DNA of 64,000 nt from Cryobacterium psychrophilum. GTDB taxonomy: Bacteria; Actinomycetota; Actinomycetes; Actinomycetales; Microbacteriaceae. The stretch spans positions 620,001 to 684,000 of the forward strand of contig NZ_SODI01000001.1 of assembly GCF_004365915.1 (NCBI RefSeq). The letters are read 5' to 3'. Each line of letters begins with the position of its first letter. Position 1 is the stretch's first letter. The position numbers were made by a program, and so were the translations under genes. Positions 61,550-64,000 of this stretch are shown piece after piece. The notes beneath the pieces are model-generated. The model did no database searches and had not been told where the DNA came from. It saw only the letters and a list, made by a program, of their open reading frames with translations.

Positions 61550-62607
61550 CAGATGGTCATCCCATACTGCTGGCTGAACCGGGTATCGCCCTCGACCATG
61601 TCGTGCATGTCCTTTACATCATTTCTAAACATCAAAGCTCGCTCCACGCCAACGCCGAACGCGAACCCGGAATAGACCTCCGGGTCGATCCCGGCCGCGC
61701 GCAGCACGTTCGCGTGCACCATGCCGCAGCCGCCCCACTCGATCCAGCGCGCGCCATCTTTGAACGTGGGATGCCACACGTCGAGCTCGGCGCTCGGCTC
61801 GGTGAACGGAAAGTAGTTGGGGCGCAGACGCACCTTGGCCTCCGGGCCGAACAATGCCTGCACGAAGTGGTCGAGTGTCCCGCGCAGGTGAGCCATCGTG
61901 AGGCCCGTGTCGATGGCGATGCCCTCGATCTGGTGGAACACGGGCGTGTGCGTCGCGTCGAGTTCGTCGGTGCGGAACACACGCCCGGGCGCCACGACAT
62001 ACACGGGCAGCTCACGGGAGAGCAGCGCCCGCAGCTGCACGGGCGAGGTCTGGGTGCGGAGCACCAGGTGGGCATCTGTCGGCTCGACGAAGAAGGTGTC
62101 CTGCATCGCCCGGGCGGGGTGATCCTCGTCGAAGTTGAGCCCGTCGAAGTTGAACCATTCGCTCTCGAGCTCCGGTCCCTCGGCCACTTCCCAGCCCATG
62201 GCCACGAACACGTCGGAGGCCCGTTCGGTCAGCAGCGAGATCGGATGCCGCGCCCCCGGCTTCCAGGCTGACGCCGCGGCGGTCACGTCCACGGTTTCGG
62301 CGGCGAGCTGGGCGGTCGCCTCGGCCTCGCCGATCGCGGTCTCCCGCGCCGTGAACGCCGCAGAGACACGACCCTTGGCCTGGCCGAGGAGTTTGCCCGC
62401 GACGGCCTTCTGATCTCCCGGCACCGTGCGCATCAGGGCGTTGAGCCTGGCAAGGGGGGAAAACTCCCCCACATGCTCGGCTCGCACGGCCTTGAGGTCT
62501 GCGGAGGTTTCGGACACGCAAATGGCGGTGAGGGCTGCGTCAACCGCAGCGCTCACCGCCTCTTCGGTAATGGCGGGCGGGTCAATGGGACCAGAAAATT
62601 CAGACAC
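61549..62607 (-). CDS. pheS: Phenylalanyl-tRNA synthetase alpha subunit
   Basis: 352 residues from GTG 62607. Class II motifs 2 and 3 ('LVLRTQTSPVQLRALL', 'FHQIEGIAIDTG', 'GFAFGVGVERALMFRNDVKD') and an N-terminal coiled-coil arm. Only 20 bases separate it from the permease gene upstream, so it may be read through from that operon. Confidence 0.97.
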   Translation of the reverse strand: MSEFSGPIDPPAITEEAVSAAVDAALTAICVSETSADLKAVRAEHVGEFSPLARLNALMRTVPGDQKAVAGKLLGQAKGRVSAAFTARETAIGEAEATAQLAAETVDVTAAASAWKPGARHPISLLTERASDVFVAMGWEVAEGPELESEWFNFDGLNFDEDHPARAMQDTFFVEPTDAHLVLRTQTSPVQLRALLSRELPVYVVAPGRVFRTDELDATHTPVFHQIEGIAIDTGLTMAHLRGTLDHFVQALFGPEAKVRLRPNYFPFTEPSAELDVWHPTFKDGARWIEWGGCGMVHANVLRAAGIDPEVYSGFAFGVGVERALMFRNDVKDMHDMVEGDTRFSQQYGMTI

Positions 62608-62627
62608 AGTTCCTGAGTTTAGCGGCC

Positions 62628-63539
62628 TCAGACCCCGCTTCGGCTCTGTGCCCCCGTCGCATGCGGACCGACCACGTCTGGGTCGACCGATGGTGTCTCG
62701 TCCGGCTGGATCAGCTTGCCCGCCTGCGGGCCGGTGCGCTTGGCAATTCTGCGCGCCACCCAGGACAGCGACAGGTTCATGGTCAGGTAGATGGCCAGCA
62801 CGATGAAGAAAAACGAGAACTGGTACTGGTTACCGAAGAAGCCGCCGAGATTGTTCAGTCCAGAGCGAAGCAGTTCGTTGTAGCCCACGACGAAGGCCAG
62901 AGAGGTGTCCTTGAGCAGCACCACCAATTGGGCGATGATGATCGGCAGCATCTGTCGGAACGCCTGGGGGAACTCGATCCGGAACCGGGTAGCGACGGGA
63001 GTGAGACCGATGGCGAGCCCGGCTTCACGCTGGCCGCGCGGAAGGGCGTTGATGCCGGCACGGAGGGCTTCGCCGATGATGGCGCCGTTGTACACGGAGA
63101 GGGCGGCGACGCCGGCCCAGAACGAGCCGGTGCCAAACACCAGCAGGATGAACAGCATCATCAGCAGCACCGGCATGCCGCGGAAGAATTCGAGCACCAC
63201 GGTGGTCGGCAGGCGGATCCAGGCAGTTTCCGACGCACGCCCGAACGAGAACACTACGCCGAGCACGAGCGCCAACGCGGCGGCGACAGCAGCCATGCGC
63301 AGCGTCGCCAGAGCCCCCAGGCCGAGGGTGCGCCAGACCAGCAGGTCGTTGAAGACATCCCAGCGGCTGATGTCCCACAGGCCGGGCTGCACCGCGCCGT
63401 TGGCGCTCGCCTTGGGCAGGCCCAGCACCACGATCAGGGCGACCAGGCCGCCGGCGATTATGAGCGCTCCGACGATGGAGAGAAGGCGCGAGCGCGCCCG
63501 GGACTTCGGCCCGGGGGCGTCATACAGGACAGAACTCAT
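62628..63539 (-). CDS. gluD: Amino-acid (glutamate-type) ABC transporter permease, GluD-like
   Basis: 303 residues with six hydrophobic segments and the HisM/GlnP EAA loop 'REAGLAIGLTPVATRFRIEF' followed by 'PQAFRQMLP'. An N-terminal extension and a C-terminal cytoplasmic tail fit corynebacterial GluD. ATGA overlap with the second permease. The solute is inferred from family resemblance only. Confidence 0.85.
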   Translation of the reverse strand: MSSVLYDAPGPKSRARSRLLSIVGALIIAGGLVALIVVLGLPKASANGAVQPGLWDISRWDVFNDLLVWRTLGLGALATLRMAAVAAALALVLGVVFSFGRASETAWIRLPTTVVLEFFRGMPVLLMMLFILLVFGTGSFWAGVAALSVYNGAIIGEALRAGINALPRGQREAGLAIGLTPVATRFRIEFPQAFRQMLPIIIAQLVVLLKDTSLAFVVGYNELLRSGLNNLGGFFGNQYQFSFFFIVLAIYLTMNLSLSWVARRIAKRTGPQAGKLIQPDETPSVDPDVVGPHATGAQSRSGV

Positions 63540-64000
63540 CGGAGCACCGCGACCTTCTTCTCGATCCTGCCGGCGAAGATGCCCAGAGGAATGGTGATGA
63601 TGAGGTAGAACGCCGCGACGGCGAGCAGGATGGCGATGGTGGCGTCGCCGCGGTCATTGGTCACCCTGCGGGCCGCCCCGAACAGTTCGAAGACGAAGAA
63701 GGCACCGGCCACCGACGTGTTCTTGGTCAGGGCGATGAACACGTTGATCAGCGGGGGAACCACCATGCGGATGGCCTGGGGCATGACCACGAACGAGAGC
63801 GTCTGGCCGAAGGTGAGACCCACGCTCCGTGCCGCTTCGGCCTGTCCCACGTGCACACCGTTGACGCCGGACCGCAGTGCCTCGGCGACGAACGGGGAGG
63901 TGTAAACCGTGAGACCGATGGCCGCCAGCTGGAAATACCCCGGGGTGAACTGCAGGAACGGCAGCAAAAATGCGCAGAAGAACAGCACGAGTGTGAGCGG
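63536..64000 (-). CDS. gluC: Amino-acid (glutamate-type) ABC transporter permease, GluC-like (partial, N-terminus outside window)
   Basis: The frame is open to the window edge (the first visible residues are PLTLVLFFCAFLLPFLQF), so the start lies beyond 64,000. EAA loop 'QAEAARSVGLTFGQTLSF' then 'VVMPQAIR', preceded by 'SPFVAEALRSGVNGVHVG', is the typical polar amino acid permease pattern. ATPase and binding-protein genes are expected upstream, outside the window. Confidence 0.87.
   Translation of the reverse strand, partial: PLTLVLFFCAFLLPFLQFTPGYFQLAAIGLTVYTSPFVAEALRSGVNGVHVGQAEAARSVGLTFGQTLSFVVMPQAIRMVVPPLINVFIALTKNTSVAGAFFVFELFGAARRVTNDRGDATIAILLAVAAFYLIITIPLGIFAGRIEKKVAVLR

Overview
The window is chromosomal DNA from a high-GC Gram-positive actinobacterium, most likely a member of the Microbacteriaceae. 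The evidence is the uniformly GC-rich coding sequence, frequent GTG starts, many ATGA/GTGA start-stop overlaps, and a core gene order (pheST, argCJBDFGH, mpg, tyrS, TPR gene, HAD phosphatase, tlyA, nadK, recN, pyrG, NUDIX, xerD, parA, scpAB, rluB, cmk, der) that follows the Mycobacterium tuberculosis Rv1649-Rv1713 block as I remember it. The family-level assignment is inference.

Region 1 (1-8,040) is accessory. It holds a type I modification operon on the minus strand (hsdS cut by the window edge, hsdM, and a large methylase-like/specificity-like fusion without the catalytic NPP[FY] motif). It also holds two membrane proteins (one with an apparent frameshift at its start, one a TM2-Ltp fusion of the phage-superinfection-immunity type), a metallophosphoesterase and an orphan helicase-associated-domain protein.

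Region 2 (about 8,045-13,760) is the best candidate for an undescribed system. It contains a MbcA/ParS-like antitoxin with no visible toxin, three tandem small paralogous proteins, two paralogous tyrosine-recombinase-fold proteins that both lack the catalytic tyrosine and the box II histidine, and a 639-aa DDE-type transposase-like protein with a cysteine-rich insertion. Six genes are co-directional and four of the junctions are overlaps or near-overlaps. Two near-identical hairpins bound the block, and it sits directly downstream of the 3' end of a tRNA-Pro gene.

Region 3 (14,100-22,270) is an acetate/monocarboxylate module. An acs-symporter-DUF485 operon on the minus strand is divergent from a LytS/LytTR two-component system, a second DUF485-like gene and a second symporter.

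Region 4 (22,279-40,011) is a long minus-strand housekeeping superoperon. From upstream to downstream it runs: repeat-rich TPR protein, HAD phosphatase, small protein, tlyA, nadK, recN, pyrG, small protein, NUDIX hydrolase, xerD, small membrane protein, parA, scpA, scpB, rluB, tyrA, cmk, der. It covers translation/rRNA modification, NADP and CTP supply, DNA repair, chromosome segregation and aromatic amino acid synthesis.

Region 5 (40,073-45,860) is a complete rRNA operon (16S-23S-5S, minus strand) without spacer tRNAs, with a recognisable promoter and a strong terminator.

Region 6 (46,222-64,000) holds tyrS, a SatD-like regulator with a membrane partner, mpg, the arginine cluster argCJBDFGH without argR in its usual argF-argG slot, an AbiEi-like/endonuclease-like gene flanked by short direct repeats, pheST, and the two permease genes of a glutamate-type ABC importer. 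The last permease is cut by the window end.
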